Source of the DNA: Pirellulales bacterium
GTDB taxonomy: Bacteria; Planctomycetota; Planctomycetia; Pirellulales; JAICIG01
Length of the DNA stretch: 15,995 nucleotides
Reading direction: 5' to 3'
Assembly (NCBI GenBank): GCA_025924495.1
Contig: JAICIG010000151.1
Coordinates: forward strand, 1-15,995
Both the position numbers and the translations under genes were made by a program. The notes under the pieces were generated by a model. The model was given only the letters and a program-made list of their open reading frames with translations. It ran no database searches and was not told the origin of the DNA. Of the stretch, positions 7,303-14,739 are shown in pieces (the stretch's first letter is position 1; every line of letters starts with the position of its first letter).

Positions 7303-8328
7303 GTGATTATCGTCTTAAAACCTCAGGCGACCGATGAGCAAATCGAGCATGTCATCGAGCGCGTGGAAGCCCTGGGCCTGCGAGCCCATTTGAGCAAGGG
7401 GACTTACCGAACCATCATTGGCGTGATCGGCGACGAAGAAAAGCTGCAAGCTTCGCCCTTGGAAGCGATTCCGGGCGTGGCGAGCGTGGTTCCTATTCTG
7501 CCGCCCTACAAGCTGGCCAGCAATGAGGCCCATCCCGAGCCAAGCGTTGTCGACGTGGCGGGCGTGAAGATCGGCGGCGGTTACCTGGCGATGATCGCCG
7601 GCCCTTGCGCCGTGGAAGGCGCCGAGCGGATGGATGCGATCGCCAGGTCGATCAAGGAAGCTGGCGCCAATCTGCTCCGCGGCGGCGCGTTCAAACCGAG
7701 GACCAGTCCATACGCTTACCAAGGCATGGGGGAAGAAGGCTTAAAAATCCTTCGCGATACCGGCGACAAATACGAATTGCCGATCGTGACCGAAGTGATG
7801 GACCCGCGGCGCGTGGAACTGGTCTATCGCTACACCGACATGTTTCAGATTGGCGCCCGGAACATGCAGAACTTCAACCTTCTGACGGAGGTCGGCCAGA
7901 CTCGCAAACCGGTGCTGCTCAAACGCGGCATGAGCGCCACCATCAAAGATCTCTTGATGAGCGCCGAATACATTTTGGCAGAAGGTAACCCAAACGTCGT
8001 GCTGTGCGAACGCGGCGTTAAGAGCTTCGATTCCTCGACACGGAACTTATATGATGTGGCGGCCGTACCCGCCGCGAAAGCCCTTTCGCATCTGCCGATC
8101 ATCGTTGATCCGAGCCATGCCACCGGGCGGCCCGATTTGATTCCGCCCTGCGCATTGGCTGGGGTCGCCGCAGGCGCCGACGGGGTGCACATTGAGGTCC
8201 ACAACTGCCCCGAAGAAGCCCTCTCCGACGGGCCCCAGGCGCTGCTGCCGCACCAATATGCCGAACTTGCCGGCCAGATTAGGAAACTGGCAGAGCTGTT
8301 TGGAAAAACGATATCTACGACGCGTTAA
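7303..8328 (+). CDS. aroF: DAHP synthase, AroF/Thermotoga-like type with N-terminal regulatory domain
   Basis: 3-deoxy-7-phosphoheptulonate synthase (341 residues) joins phosphoenolpyruvate and erythrose 4-phosphate in the first step of aromatic biosynthesis. Residues 1-70 form a ferredoxin-like domain ([17 protein letters not shown]...), as in the Thermotoga enzyme, where it carries feedback control. The TIM barrel shows IAGPCAVEG (98-106), [17 protein letters not shown] (125-141), [28 protein letters not shown] and [14 protein letters not shown], which include the metal and phosphate ligands of this family. The GTG start fits the family N-terminus and no upstream ATG does. No clear ribosome binding site precedes it. 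It follows pheA by 164 bases, which places the pathway entry and a phenylalanine step together. Confidence 0.95.
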   Translation: MIIVLKPQATDEQIEHVIERVEALGLRAHLSKGTYRTIIGVIGDEEKLQASPLEAIPGVASVVPILPPYKLASNEAHPEPSVVDVAGVKIGGGYLAMIAGPCAVEGAERMDAIARSIKEAGANLLRGGAFKPRTSPYAYQGMGEEGLKILRDTGDKYELPIVTEVMDPRRVELVYRYTDMFQIGARNMQNFNLLTEVGQTRKPVLLKRGMSATIKDLLMSAEYILAEGNPNVVLCERGVKSFDSSTRNLYDVAAVPAAKALSHLPIIVDPSHATGRPDLIPPCALAGVAAGADGVHIEVHNCPEEALSDGPQALLPHQYAELAGQIRKLAELFGKTISTTR

Positions 8329-8329
8329 G

Positions 8330-8341
8330 GTTCCAAATTCC
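8330..8341. repeat. Degenerate spacer repeat, copy 1
   Basis: GTTCCAAATTCC directly after the aroF stop. The same 12 bases recur at 14664-14675. The 101-base spacer 8329-8429 also holds looser echoes of the motif (for example CCTTGAACCTGGAAATCCC near 8405) and shows no clear terminator or ribosome binding site for tpiA. Confidence 0.5.
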
Positions 8342-8429
8342 AGAACTGTCTCGTGCTTGGCAGCGGACGGCCGCGGCCAGATTGCCTGGAAGTTGAAACC
8401 TGTACCTTGAACCTGGAAATCCCATTCCC

Positions 8430-9191
8430 ATGCGACGTCCCTTCATCGCCGGCAACTGGAAAATGAACCTCAACCGCGCTGAGGCGGTCGCCTTAGCGAA
8501 AGCGGTGGCCGAACAATCGGCCGGCGTGGCAGACGCAGACCTGGCCGTCTGCCCGCCAAGCGTGTACCTGGAAGCAGTCGGCAAGGCGCTCCAGGGCAGC
8601 AAGGTAGGGCTGGGGGCTCAGAACATGTACCACGAGGCGTCAGGCGCCTTCACGGGTGAAATCAGCGCGGCCATGCTGGTTGATCTCGGCTGCCGCTATG
8701 TAATCCTCGGACATAGCGAGCGACGACATGTGTTGGGCGAAACCGATGCCGACATCAACCGTAAGGTCATTGCCGCCTTGAAAGCGGGCCTGACGCCGAT
8801 CGTTTGCGTCGGCGAATTGCTCTCCGAGCGCGAGGCCGGGCAGACCTCGGCCGTCATTCGACGGCAATTCGACGGCTCGCTCGCGGGCGTCTCCGCGGCG
8901 GATCTCGCGAAAATTGTGATTGCTTACGAACCCGTCTGGGCCATCGGCACCGGCAAAGTAGCCACGCCCGAGCAGGCCGAGGAGGTGCATCTAGACCTTC
9001 GCAAAATCATGACCGAACGCTACAATGCCGGCTTGGCTCAGCAGGTCCGCATTCAGTATGGCGGCAGCGTCAAACCAAACAACGCCGCCGAATTGCTTTC
9101 CCAGCCGGATATCGATGGAGCGTTGGTCGGCGGCGCCAGTTTGAAGGCCGACGATTTTTTTGGGATCGTAGCCGGGGTCAGGAAGAAGTAA
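8430..9191 (+). CDS. tpiA: Triose-phosphate isomerase
   Basis: A 253-residue TIM barrel enzyme that interconverts dihydroxyacetone phosphate and glyceraldehyde 3-phosphate in glycolysis and gluconeogenesis. All catalytic parts are present: N-W-K-M-N with K11, the histidine in LGHSERR (H95), and the glutamate in AYEPVWAIGTGKVAT (E167) followed by flexible loop 6. The phosphate-binding QYGGSVKPNN and LVGGASL are near the C-terminus. Length is normal for the family. The ATG gives the standard start MRRPFIAGNWKMN; nothing like a strong ribosome binding site precedes it. It lies 101 bases after aroF and 110 before secG. The tpiA-secG pairing occurs in other bacteria. Confidence 0.98.
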   Translation: MRRPFIAGNWKMNLNRAEAVALAKAVAEQSAGVADADLAVCPPSVYLEAVGKALQGSKVGLGAQNMYHEASGAFTGEISAAMLVDLGCRYVILGHSERRHVLGETDADINRKVIAALKAGLTPIVCVGELLSEREAGQTSAVIRRQFDGSLAGVSAADLAKIVIAYEPVWAIGTGKVATPEQAEEVHLDLRKIMTERYNAGLAQQVRIQYGGSVKPNNAAELLSQPDIDGALVGGASLKADDFFGIVAGVRKK

Positions 9192-9259
9192 CGCTGGGCG
9201 GAGCCCGGCCGGGCAGATAGTACTTTCGCTTATTCTGCGGCTGCCTATGCAGCCCGACA

Positions 9260-9285
9260 GGCGACTGCTTCCCAGGCAGTTCGCC
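9260..9285 (+). other. Hairpin in the tpiA-secG spacer
   Basis: GGCGACTGC (9260-9268) can pair with GCAGTTCGCC (9276-9285), leaving one bulged base and a seven-base loop. It ends just before the secG ribosome binding site (GGAG at 9287-9290 or AGAAGG at 9294-9299). It is a possible translation control or terminator remnant, but no T-run follows. A perfect 12-base palindrome, GCCCGGCCGGGC, lies upstream near 9204-9215. Confidence 0.3.
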
Positions 9286-9301
9286 GTGGAGAAAGAAGGC
9301 C

Positions 9302-9721
9302 ATGGTATTTCTGATTAAGTTCTTGATGATCGTGACTTCGCTGTTTCTGATCGTGCTGATTCTCTTGCAGCGCGGTCGCGGCGGCGGTCTGGCAGGCGCC
9401 TTAGGCGGCATGGGCGGCCAGAGCGCTTTCGGTACGAAGGCCGGCGATGTTTTCACGAAGATCACCTCGGGACTGGCCATCGTCTGGATTCTGCTTTGCG
9501 TCGGGGCCGTCAAATATATGTCTGCCACCGAAAACCTGTTCGACCGTTCTGCCGGCGCCAACGCCGCTCAGACAGAAGAATCGATTGAGAAGGCGCCCGG
9601 CAGCGAGTCGAAAACAAGCAAGCCATCGCCAGCGGGCCGAACCCCCGGCAAAGGCGGCCAGGCGTCTCCCGCGCCGAGCACGTCGGGCGGCAGCAGCAAG
9701 TCGGAAGACGGCGGCAAGTAG
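9302..9721 (+). CDS. secG: SecG, protein-export translocase subunit
   Basis: A 139-residue inner-membrane subunit of the SecYEG channel. Two hydrophobic helices are clear, at about 3-23 ([20 protein letters not shown]) and 53-72 ([20 protein letters not shown]). They flank the typical glycine-rich loop [24 protein letters not shown]. After residue 80 comes a hydrophilic tail of about 60 residues, rich in serine, glycine, proline and lysine, that is absent from minimal SecG proteins (E. coli has 110 residues). The ATG is well supported by AGAAGG just upstream. It is cotranscribed, most likely, with tpiA. Nothing suggests truncation. Confidence 0.93.
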   Translation: MVFLIKFLMIVTSLFLIVLILLQRGRGGGLAGALGGMGGQSAFGTKAGDVFTKITSGLAIVWILLCVGAVKYMSATENLFDRSAGANAAQTEESIEKAPGSESKTSKPSPAGRTPGKGGQASPAPSTSGGSSKSEDGGK

Positions 9722-9781
9722 TTCCTCATTTCTGCTCCTCGACATTCCTCTGAGGAGTCGCCCGCTCGGGAGTGCATACGC

Positions 9782-10666
9782 TTGTTGCTGAGCATGACAG
9801 GCCTCGGAGAAGCGCATCGTCAGGCTGATGGCGTGGCCGTGGGGGTCGAGGTCCGCACGATTAACAATCGCTACTTCAAGCTGGCGCTGAAGTGCGGCGA
9901 GGGCTACGGGTTGCTTGAGCCCGAGATCGAAAGCGTCGTCCGGCAGCAAATCCGCCGCGGAACCGTGCAGGTTTCACTGCGCATCGATCGCATGCGAGGC
10001 GGGGACGATTTTCGACTCAACCCGCAGGTTTTGATCGGCTATCACCAGCAGCTGAGTGAATTGCACCGCCAGTACAATCTGCCCGCCGACGTTCCTTTCG
10101 CGACCCTGCTGACGCTCCCCGGCGTCGTCGTCGAAAACCCCACCACGCCTGCGATGGCCGAAGAAGAATGGCCCCTCGTGCGCGCCACGTTGGAGGCGGC
10201 CATGGAAAACCTGGCTCAAATGCGGACGGAAGAAGGTCGCGCCATGGCGGCTGACCTGCGCGCTAATTGCCAGACGGTGGCGACTGAATTGAAGGGCATC
10301 GCCGCACGGGCGCCGGCAGTCGCGGAAGCGTATCGAAACAGGCTCACCGACCGTTTGCAGGCAACCCTGGCCGAATTCGCAGTGAGCTTAGAGCCGGCCG
10401 ATTTGATCAAAGAAGTGAGCATTTTTGCCGAACGAAGCGATATTTCCGAAGAGGTGGTGAGGCTGCGCAGCCATTTAGAGCAATTCGACTCGATCATGGA
10501 TCTGCCTGAAAGCTCGGGCCGCAAGCTAGAGTTTCTTACCCAGGAAATGTTCCGTGAAACGAACACGATCGGCTCAAAAGCCAACGACGTGCAGATCGCC
10601 CGGCACGTGATCGAAATCAAGGCCGCCATCGAACGGATTCGGGAAATGATCCAGAACATCGAATGA
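9782..10666 (+). CDS. yicC: YicC family endoribonuclease
   Basis: A 294-residue YicC/YloC protein. Members act as cytoplasmic endoribonucleases; in E. coli YicC influences small-RNA turnover. The N-terminal domain begins MLLSMTGLGEA, matching the family start M-I-R-S-M-T-G-F-G. The conserved C-terminal DUF1732 block is intact: ERSDISEEVVRLRSHLEQF, GRKLEFLTQEMFRETNTIGSKAND and [17 protein letters not shown] chose the TTG at 9782 because it restores the family N-terminus and has GGGAG (9768-9772) nine bases upstream; an ATG at 9794 is the alternative. Its stop overlaps the first ATG of gmk by four bases (ATGA), which suggests translational coupling. The yicC-gmk-rpoZ order is common in bacteria. 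Confidence 0.95.
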   Translation: MLLSMTGLGEAHRQADGVAVGVEVRTINNRYFKLALKCGEGYGLLEPEIESVVRQQIRRGTVQVSLRIDRMRGGDDFRLNPQVLIGYHQQLSELHRQYNLPADVPFATLLTLPGVVVENPTTPAMAEEEWPLVRATLEAAMENLAQMRTEEGRAMAADLRANCQTVATELKGIAARAPAVAEAYRNRLTDRLQATLAEFAVSLEPADLIKEVSIFAERSDISEEVVRLRSHLEQFDSIMDLPESSGRKLEFLTQEMFRETNTIGSKANDVQIARHVIEIKAAIERIREMIQNIE

Positions 10667-11295
10667 GGTTGTCTTCGGTCATGGATTCGCTCCTCGGCTC
10701 GTGCGAACTACCTGCCATGGAAACCGCCGCTCCCGGCAAGCTGATTGTGATTTCCGGCCCTTCGGGCGCCGGCAAAACCACGCTGCTGAAACGGTTGTAT
10801 GCCTGTTGCCCCCGGCCGCTGGCGCCCAGCGTTTCAGCCACGACGCGGCCGCCGCGACCCGGCGAGAAAGACGGCGTCGACTATCACTTCCTCAGCCGCG
10901 AGGAGTTTGCGCGTCGCCGCGCGGCCGGGGAGTTCCTGGAGTGCTTCGAGGTCTACCAGCGGGGCGACTGGTATGGAACGCTCAAGAGCGAAGTGGCCCC
11001 TAGCCTGGCGAATGGAAAGTGGGTAGTCTTAGAGATTGACGTCCAAGGCACGTTGGCCGTTCTGGAGCATTATCCTGACGCACTGACGATCTTCGTGAGA
11101 CCGCGCTCGGTCGAAGACCTGGAGCGCCGGCTGCGCGACCGCGGCACCGAAAGCGAAGCTGCGTTGCAGCGCCGCCTGGAGGTGGCGCGCCGCGAGCTGT
11201 CCTTTATCGATCGCTACCGTTTTCAGGTCGTCAACGACGACATCGATAGGGCGGTGCGAGAGTTGTGCGAAATTCTTAACCAGAGTGGAGATTGA
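10663..11295 (+). CDS. gmk: Guanylate kinase
   Basis: Phosphorylates GMP to GDP with ATP, an essential cytoplasmic step. The P-loop GPSGAGKT is at residues 32-39. [21 protein letters not shown] supplies the GMP-binding arginines, and [18 protein letters not shown] and [11 protein letters not shown] are typical of the family. The reported start is the ATG overlapping the yicC stop (210 residues). ATGs at 10681 (204 residues) and 10717 (192 residues) are possible; the last would put the P-loop near residue 14, as in most guanylate kinases, so the true N-terminus is uncertain. The end lies only five bases before the rpoZ ATG. Confidence 0.95.
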   Translation: MRLSSVMDSLLGSCELPAMETAAPGKLIVISGPSGAGKTTLLKRLYACCPRPLAPSVSATTRPPRPGEKDGVDYHFLSREEFARRRAAGEFLECFEVYQRGDWYGTLKSEVAPSLANGKWVVLEIDVQGTLAVLEHYPDALTIFVRPRSVEDLERRLRDRGTESEAALQRRLEVARRELSFIDRYRFQVVNDDIDRAVRELCEILNQSGD

Positions 11296-11300
11296 CAGAA

Positions 11301-11564
11301 ATGATTGATGAGCTTCGCGAGGAAGCGATCGTGAACAAGGTGGGCGGGCGGTTCAAGCTGTCGACGCTAATCCAGAAGCGGCTCGTGGCGCTCAACGCCG
11401 GCAGCCGTCCGCTGGTTGATACGAACAGCACCGACAAGCTCCAGGTCGTGATCGAGGAGATTATGCAAGACAAGATCTTCCTCGATGCCTCGTCGAATGT
11501 TCGCGTCGCGGGCGAACCGGAAGATGCCGGCGGCCCGCCCGAGCTCGATCTGACCGATCTCTAA
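11301..11564 (+). CDS. rpoZ: RNA polymerase omega subunit
   Basis: An 87-residue omega subunit, which helps assemble the beta-prime subunit of RNA polymerase. The segment [28 protein letters not shown] corresponds to the conserved RpoZ core, and the C-terminus is acidic ([16 protein letters not shown]). The ATG at 11301 is favoured because GGAG (11287-11290), inside the end of gmk, is ten bases upstream. A TTG nine bases earlier would overlap the gmk stop and is less likely. The position right after gmk is the classic bacterial arrangement. The following 147 bases (11565-11711) are non-coding. They hold only weak hairpin potential (CGCTCGC with GCGAGAGCG, then ATTTTCC), a possible terminator. 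Confidence 0.9.
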   Translation: MIDELREEAIVNKVGGRFKLSTLIQKRLVALNAGSRPLVDTNSTDKLQVVIEEIMQDKIFLDASSNVRVAGEPEDAGGPPELDLTDL

Positions 11565-11711
11565 CGCCCGGTTCGGCGCAGTCGTCCGCTCGCTTCCGCG
11601 ACCCACGCGCGAGAGCGATTTTCCTATCCAATTCAGTTCACCGGTAGCTCGCTCCCCGGCCCTACGACGAGCGCAGCGACTTCGGGGGCGTTACCGCCTG
11701 GCGCAAGTTCG

Positions 11712-12251
11712 ATGAATGGTCGAGAACTGTTGATCGGCGTCACAGGCGGAATCGCTGCCTACAAAACGGCGGCGCTCGTAAGCCAGCTCGTACAGTCAGG
11801 CGCCGGCGTGTCCGTCATCATGACGGCCTCGGCGCGCGAGTTCATTGGGGCGGCCACGTTCGAAGCGCTCACCGGCCGTCGAGTGCATGCGCAAGTGTTC
11901 GGCGATCCAGGTTATCCGCTCGGAGCTCACATCGAACTGGCCCAGAGAGCTGAGTTGCTCTGCATCGCGCCGGCCACCGCCAACTACCTGGCAAAGGCCG
12001 CCCACGGCCTCGCCGATGATTTGCTGTCGACGCTGACCTTGTCCTTCGCGGGCAAGATCATCGTCGCTCCGGCGATGAACTGCGAGATGTGGTCAAAACC
12101 GGCCGTCCAACGTAACGTCTCCCAATTGCGAAGCGACGGCTTTATCGTGGTCGATCCGGAAGAGGGCTGGCTGAGCTGCCGGCAACAAGGCGCCGGGCGA
12201 ATGGCGTCGCCGGAGACAATTCGAGCCGCCATCGAACAGCAGCTCAAATAG
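11712..12251 (+). CDS. coaC: Phosphopantothenoylcysteine decarboxylase (flavoprotein)
   Basis: A 179-residue FMN enzyme that decarboxylates 4'-phosphopantothenoyl-cysteine in coenzyme A synthesis. The sequence shows GVTGGIAAYKTA (9-20), the catalytic histidine in GAHIELAQRAELLCIAPATANYLAK (H73), the PAMN motif (120-123, IIVAPAMNCEMW) and the substrate-clamp cysteine in GWLSCRQQGAGRMASPE (C156). These match the N-terminal half of the bifunctional CoaBC (Dfp) protein, but here it ends in a stop codon and coaB is a separate gene 16 bases on. The ATG gives the family start MNGRELLIGVTGGIAAYK; no ribosome binding site is obvious. Confidence 0.94.
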   Translation: MNGRELLIGVTGGIAAYKTAALVSQLVQSGAGVSVIMTASAREFIGAATFEALTGRRVHAQVFGDPGYPLGAHIELAQRAELLCIAPATANYLAKAAHGLADDLLSTLTLSFAGKIIVAPAMNCEMWSKPAVQRNVSQLRSDGFIVVDPEEGWLSCRQQGAGRMASPETIRAAIEQQLK

Positions 12252-12267
12252 CGCGGGAGCTTGGCCG

Positions 12268-12924
12268 GTGGCGCACGTGCTGATCACTTCGGGCCCCACG
12301 CGACAGTACCTCGACCCGGTTCGCTATTTGACCAACGCCTCAAGCGGTCGCATGGGGCGAGCGCTGGCCGTCGCCATGATCGAGGCGGGGCATCAGGTGA
12401 CGATCGTCAGCGGTCCGGTCGACGTCGATTATCCGCCGGAAGCCGAGCTCATTCACGTCGTATCGACCGAGGAGATGCTCGAGGCCTGCCGTCGCGTCTT
12501 TCCCCGTTGCGATGGCTTGATCGGCGTGGCGGCCCCCTGCGACTACCGACCTGTCCGCGTCGCCGAAGGCAAAATCCAGAAGACCGGAGCGCCGCTGGAA
12601 CTGCATCTGATCGAAACGCCTGACGTTGTCGCCACATTGGGCGCGGAGAAACAGCATCAGTGGCTCGTCGGCTTCGCACTGGAAACCGACGATCAGCGGC
12701 TCAGGGCCCTCGCGAAGCTCGAAAAGAAAAGCTGCGACTTGATGGTCCTTAATGGTCCATCCGCGATGAACGCGCTCGATACCGAAATCGAACTGATCGA
12801 CAAGCAAGGCGAGGTCGTCGCTCGGCTCAGCGGCAGCAAGGAGAATGTCGCCACAAGCATCGTAGCGGAGATTGAGCGCAGATTAATCAAGCGCGGAGCG
12901 CGGAACCCGCAGCGCGGAGCCTAG
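12268..12924 (+). CDS. coaB: Phosphopantothenate-cysteine ligase
   Basis: A 218-residue CoaB that joins cysteine to 4'-phosphopantothenate using a nucleotide triphosphate, the step before CoaC. Motifs are HVLITSGPTRQYLDPVRYLTNASSGRMG (dinucleotide-binding-like opening), IGVAAPCDYRP (the AAVxDYRP site), KIQKTG (the lysine motif) and LVGFALETD, with MVLNGPSAMNALDTE near the end. The GTG start is supported by GGGAG at 12255-12259, eight bases upstream, and there is no better ATG. It follows coaC closely and is most likely cotranscribed. The last residues, KRGARNPQRGA, are encoded by GCGCGGA heptamer repeats and are probably not part of the enzyme core. Confidence 0.94.
   Translation: MAHVLITSGPTRQYLDPVRYLTNASSGRMGRALAVAMIEAGHQVTIVSGPVDVDYPPEAELIHVVSTEEMLEACRRVFPRCDGLIGVAAPCDYRPVRVAEGKIQKTGAPLELHLIETPDVVATLGAEKQHQWLVGFALETDDQRLRALAKLEKKSCDLMVLNGPSAMNALDTEIELIDKQGEVVARLSGSKENVATSIVAEIERRLIKRGARNPQRGA
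12891..12918 (+). repeat. GCGCGGA heptamer repeat at the coaB end
   Basis: Four seven-base units in register: GCGCGGA (12891-12897), GCGCGGA (12898-12904), ACCCGCA (12905-12911) and GCGCGGA (12912-12918). They encode the C-terminal tail of CoaB. Related sequence in inverted orientation (GCGGAGCGGGA on the minus strand, about 12940-12950) lies in the short gap before the convergent gene. GAGTT-ccg-AACTC (12956-12968) is a small hairpin there. No T-run marks a standard terminator in 12925-12978. Confidence 0.55.
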
Positions 12925-12978
12925 CTGCTCTTGGCGTCTTCCCGCTCCGCACTCTGAGTTCCGAACTCCACGCTTCTC

Positions 12979-14415
12979 TCATTCGGGACGGGAGCGCGGC
13001 AGCGGCACGTGGCGAAACACCACTTCCAGGTCTTTCTGAGTGCGGATGCGCGGATAGGTCAGCCGCAATACCTTCGGCTTTGCCGTCGGCGACTCTCCGA
13101 CAAAGACGAGTTTGACCATCGCGCCTTCGTCGCTCAGCGTGTTCGATTGACCTTGCCGATGAAAGGCGCGCCCCTGGTCGTCGAACAGCGCGACGTCGAT
13201 CTCCTCGAACAGCAATTCCTGCGGCTCGGGAATGACCAATTCCCGCACGAGAAGCAAGCATGCCTCCCAGCGGTCGCCTGGACCTCGGCGAAAACTCTGT
13301 ACGACCAGTTCCACATCGTCTTGGAAATGCGGAGCCGTCGAGTCGAAGTCGGCGACTTCGATGCTGGCTCGGTCGCCAATGGCGACCAGTCCCCATTTCA
13401 GTTTCAGCGTATCGAGTTCTTTGCACGCAGTCGCGGGCGGTTGCAGCCGCAAGCTCATCGAAAGCTGACGCGTACCCGATCCCGCCACATTCCAGCCGCT
13501 GGCCGCGGCCTGAGCAGCGACGAGTCGGGCGCCAGAATCGGTGACTGCTTCGACCAGTTCGGGATGAGACCGGTAAGCGATCAGGCTGAATCGATCTTCC
13601 CACATGGCTTGCAGTTCAAATTGAAAGGTATGGTTCTGCTCGCCATTCAGCCGTTCGTAGTCGAATTCTTCGCTGAAGGAACGCCGGGCGCGGACCATTT
13701 GCATGCGCACGGGCCCCGCATGAGCGACAGGGTTCTTTCCCAAGGCGCCGGCGGCCAGCACCAGGCCCGGACGGCGCGTGTCGTAATGCGGCCGCACCCG
13801 ATTGCCGCTCTCGCGGCACAATTCGTCGATAACCTCCCAGAAAGTGCCTTCGACAAGTTTCAAAGTCACCATGCGATCTTGAAACGTGCCGTATTGATCG
13901 CCCGCCAGCACGCGGTTGCCGGTTTGGCGGCTGATCATTGCCAAGGCGGCCGCGGCCGAACTCTGCTCTGCCGGACAGCGAACGCGGCTTGCCGACCACA
14001 ACTCGGTCACCTTCATGTGTGCTAAGAGCTTCTTTGCCCGCAATCGCACTTCGGGGTCCGGGTTCTCCGTGGCGGCGGTGAGTTGCTCTCGCGCCGAAGA
14101 TCCAAGCGCGGCCAGCTCTTCCTCGGCGGAATCGCGCTGGGAATAGGCATCGCTCCCCAGGCGTCGAACCAGGCTTGCGATGCGAACATCGGCCGGCGTT
14201 TCTTCGGCCGCGAAACACGCGGTCGCCGACGCCAGCAGGTACAGCGCGCAAGAGAGCGCCGGCAAGATCGAACTCGCGGGCCATGCGCTACGAGGTGCGA
14301 CGAAGAAGCTCGAAGGCTGCAGCAGCCCAAGAGCACTACAGAGAATTCGCTTGGCTGGAGCATCGCCCAACCTTGCAGGACTACAATCAAGCCGCCAGCG
14401 CCGACGCGTCGTCAT
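12979..14415 (-). CDS. Exported protein of unknown function with HEAT-like and STN-like segments
   Basis: A 478-residue protein I do not recognise. A long basic start (MTTRRRWRLD...) precedes a hydrophobic stretch at about 48-70 (SSILPALSCALYLLASATACFAA) with a plausible signal-peptidase site after CFAA. Residues 75-135 look like one HEAT-type helical repeat (LVRRLGSDAYSQRDSAEEEL, then NPDPEVRLRAKKLLA). Residues 152-222 (AAALAMISRQTGNRVL...TFWEVIDELCRESGNRV) resemble the STN/secretin N-domain pattern, where a short beta-alpha domain follows a 'tGxxv' motif. The rest is beta-rich with no motif I can name. The start is uncertain: the frame is open to 14523, with ATGs at 14523, 14445 and 14415 and a TTG at about 14265, close to the hydrophobic core. 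It is convergent with coaB. Export to the periplasm is inferred from the signal only. Confidence 0.7.
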   Translation of the reverse strand: MTTRRRWRLDCSPARLGDAPAKRILCSALGLLQPSSFFVAPRSAWPASSILPALSCALYLLASATACFAAEETPADVRIASLVRRLGSDAYSQRDSAEEELAALGSSAREQLTAATENPDPEVRLRAKKLLAHMKVTELWSASRVRCPAEQSSAAAALAMISRQTGNRVLAGDQYGTFQDRMVTLKLVEGTFWEVIDELCRESGNRVRPHYDTRRPGLVLAAGALGKNPVAHAGPVRMQMVRARRSFSEEFDYERLNGEQNHTFQFELQAMWEDRFSLIAYRSHPELVEAVTDSGARLVAAQAAASGWNVAGSGTRQLSMSLRLQPPATACKELDTLKLKWGLVAIGDRASIEVADFDSTAPHFQDDVELVVQSFRRGPGDRWEACLLLVRELVIPEPQELLFEEIDVALFDDQGRAFHRQGQSNTLSDEGAMVKLVFVGESPTAKPKVLRLTYPRIRTQKDLEVVFRHVPLPRSRPE

Positions 14416-14471
14416 ACTTCGGGCCCCCGCGGTTGTACCATCCATGGCCGCAGCGGGTGCGGTCGTGCGGG

Positions 14472-14594
14472 TCACTCGGAAAGGCCCGGCGAGTAGCGCG
14501 TGCGGGGATGGAAAACCAAGCACCCGACTGCTAAAAACAGGGCACTTTTGGCGAGAGGGCTCATCCTGAGCCTGCGACCCCAGCGGCGGGACAT
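14472..14594 (-). CDS. Possible 40-residue small protein with ideal ribosome binding site
   Basis: On the minus strand a consensus AAGGAGG (14602-14608) is followed, after seven bases, by an ATG (14592-14594). The frame reads MSRRWGRRLRMSPLAKSALF, then a hydrophobic LAVGCLVF, and stops at 14472 after 40 residues. A basic start followed by a hydrophobic run resembles a signal or membrane anchor, and a second ATG at residue 11 would make a shorter version. It lies just upstream of the unknown exported gene on the same strand but in a different frame, so it could be a leader peptide for it, an independent small membrane protein, or a remnant. No homologue is recognised. The ribosome binding site is the best in the window. 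Confidence 0.4.
   Translation of the reverse strand: MSRRWGRRLRMSPLAKSALFLAVGCLVFHPRTRYSPGLSE
14558..14572. other. Short perfect hairpin inside the small ORF
   Basis: GGCTCA-tcc-TGAGCC, six-base arms and a three-base loop. It lies within the first third of the possible small ORF and covers its second ATG (minus strand). If real, it could mask that start. Confidence 0.3.
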
Positions 14595-14610
14595 TAGAAA
14601 AACCTCCTTA

Positions 14611-14635
14611 GACCGTCAAGGTCAGTTTGGCGGTC
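14611..14635. other. Leader hairpin upstream of the small ORF
   Basis: GACCGTCAA (14611-14619) pairs with TTGGCGGTC (14627-14635), nine pairs including one G-T, with a seven-base loop. On the minus strand it lies immediately before the AAGGAGG ribosome binding site of the small ORF. No T-run follows on either strand, so it is more likely a leader or regulatory structure than a terminator. Confidence 0.4.
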
Positions 14636-14663
14636 CTTGGGACGAATAGGTTGCTGATCTCAA

Positions 14664-14697
14664 GTTCCAAATTCCAAATCGCGAGCCCTGCGGCTCG
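14664..14697. repeat. Degenerate spacer repeat, copy 2, with hairpin
   Basis: GTTCCAAATTCC (14664-14675) is identical to the copy at 8330-8341. It is followed by the perfect hairpin CGAGCC-ctgc-GGCTCG (14682-14697), after which GAACC partly mirrors the opening GTTCC. It lies 42 bases before the pfkB-type gene. The remaining spacer to 14739 is AT-richer and has no clear promoter or ribosome binding site. Confidence 0.45.
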
Positions 14698-14739
14698 GAA
14701 CCTGCAATTTAAAACCCGAATACGTGGATCTCTTAAAAC

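Noticed and set aside
12887..13603. Second minus-strand frame overlapping the unknown exported gene
   Set aside because: Very arginine-rich, low-order sequence, typical of an out-of-frame shadow. It would also overlap the end of coaB.
13009..14025. A 338-codon plus-strand frame opposite the unknown exported gene
   Set aside because: Composition is arginine- and glutamine-rich without domains. The opposite strand has a signal peptide-like segment and repeat-like structure, so it is the better reading.
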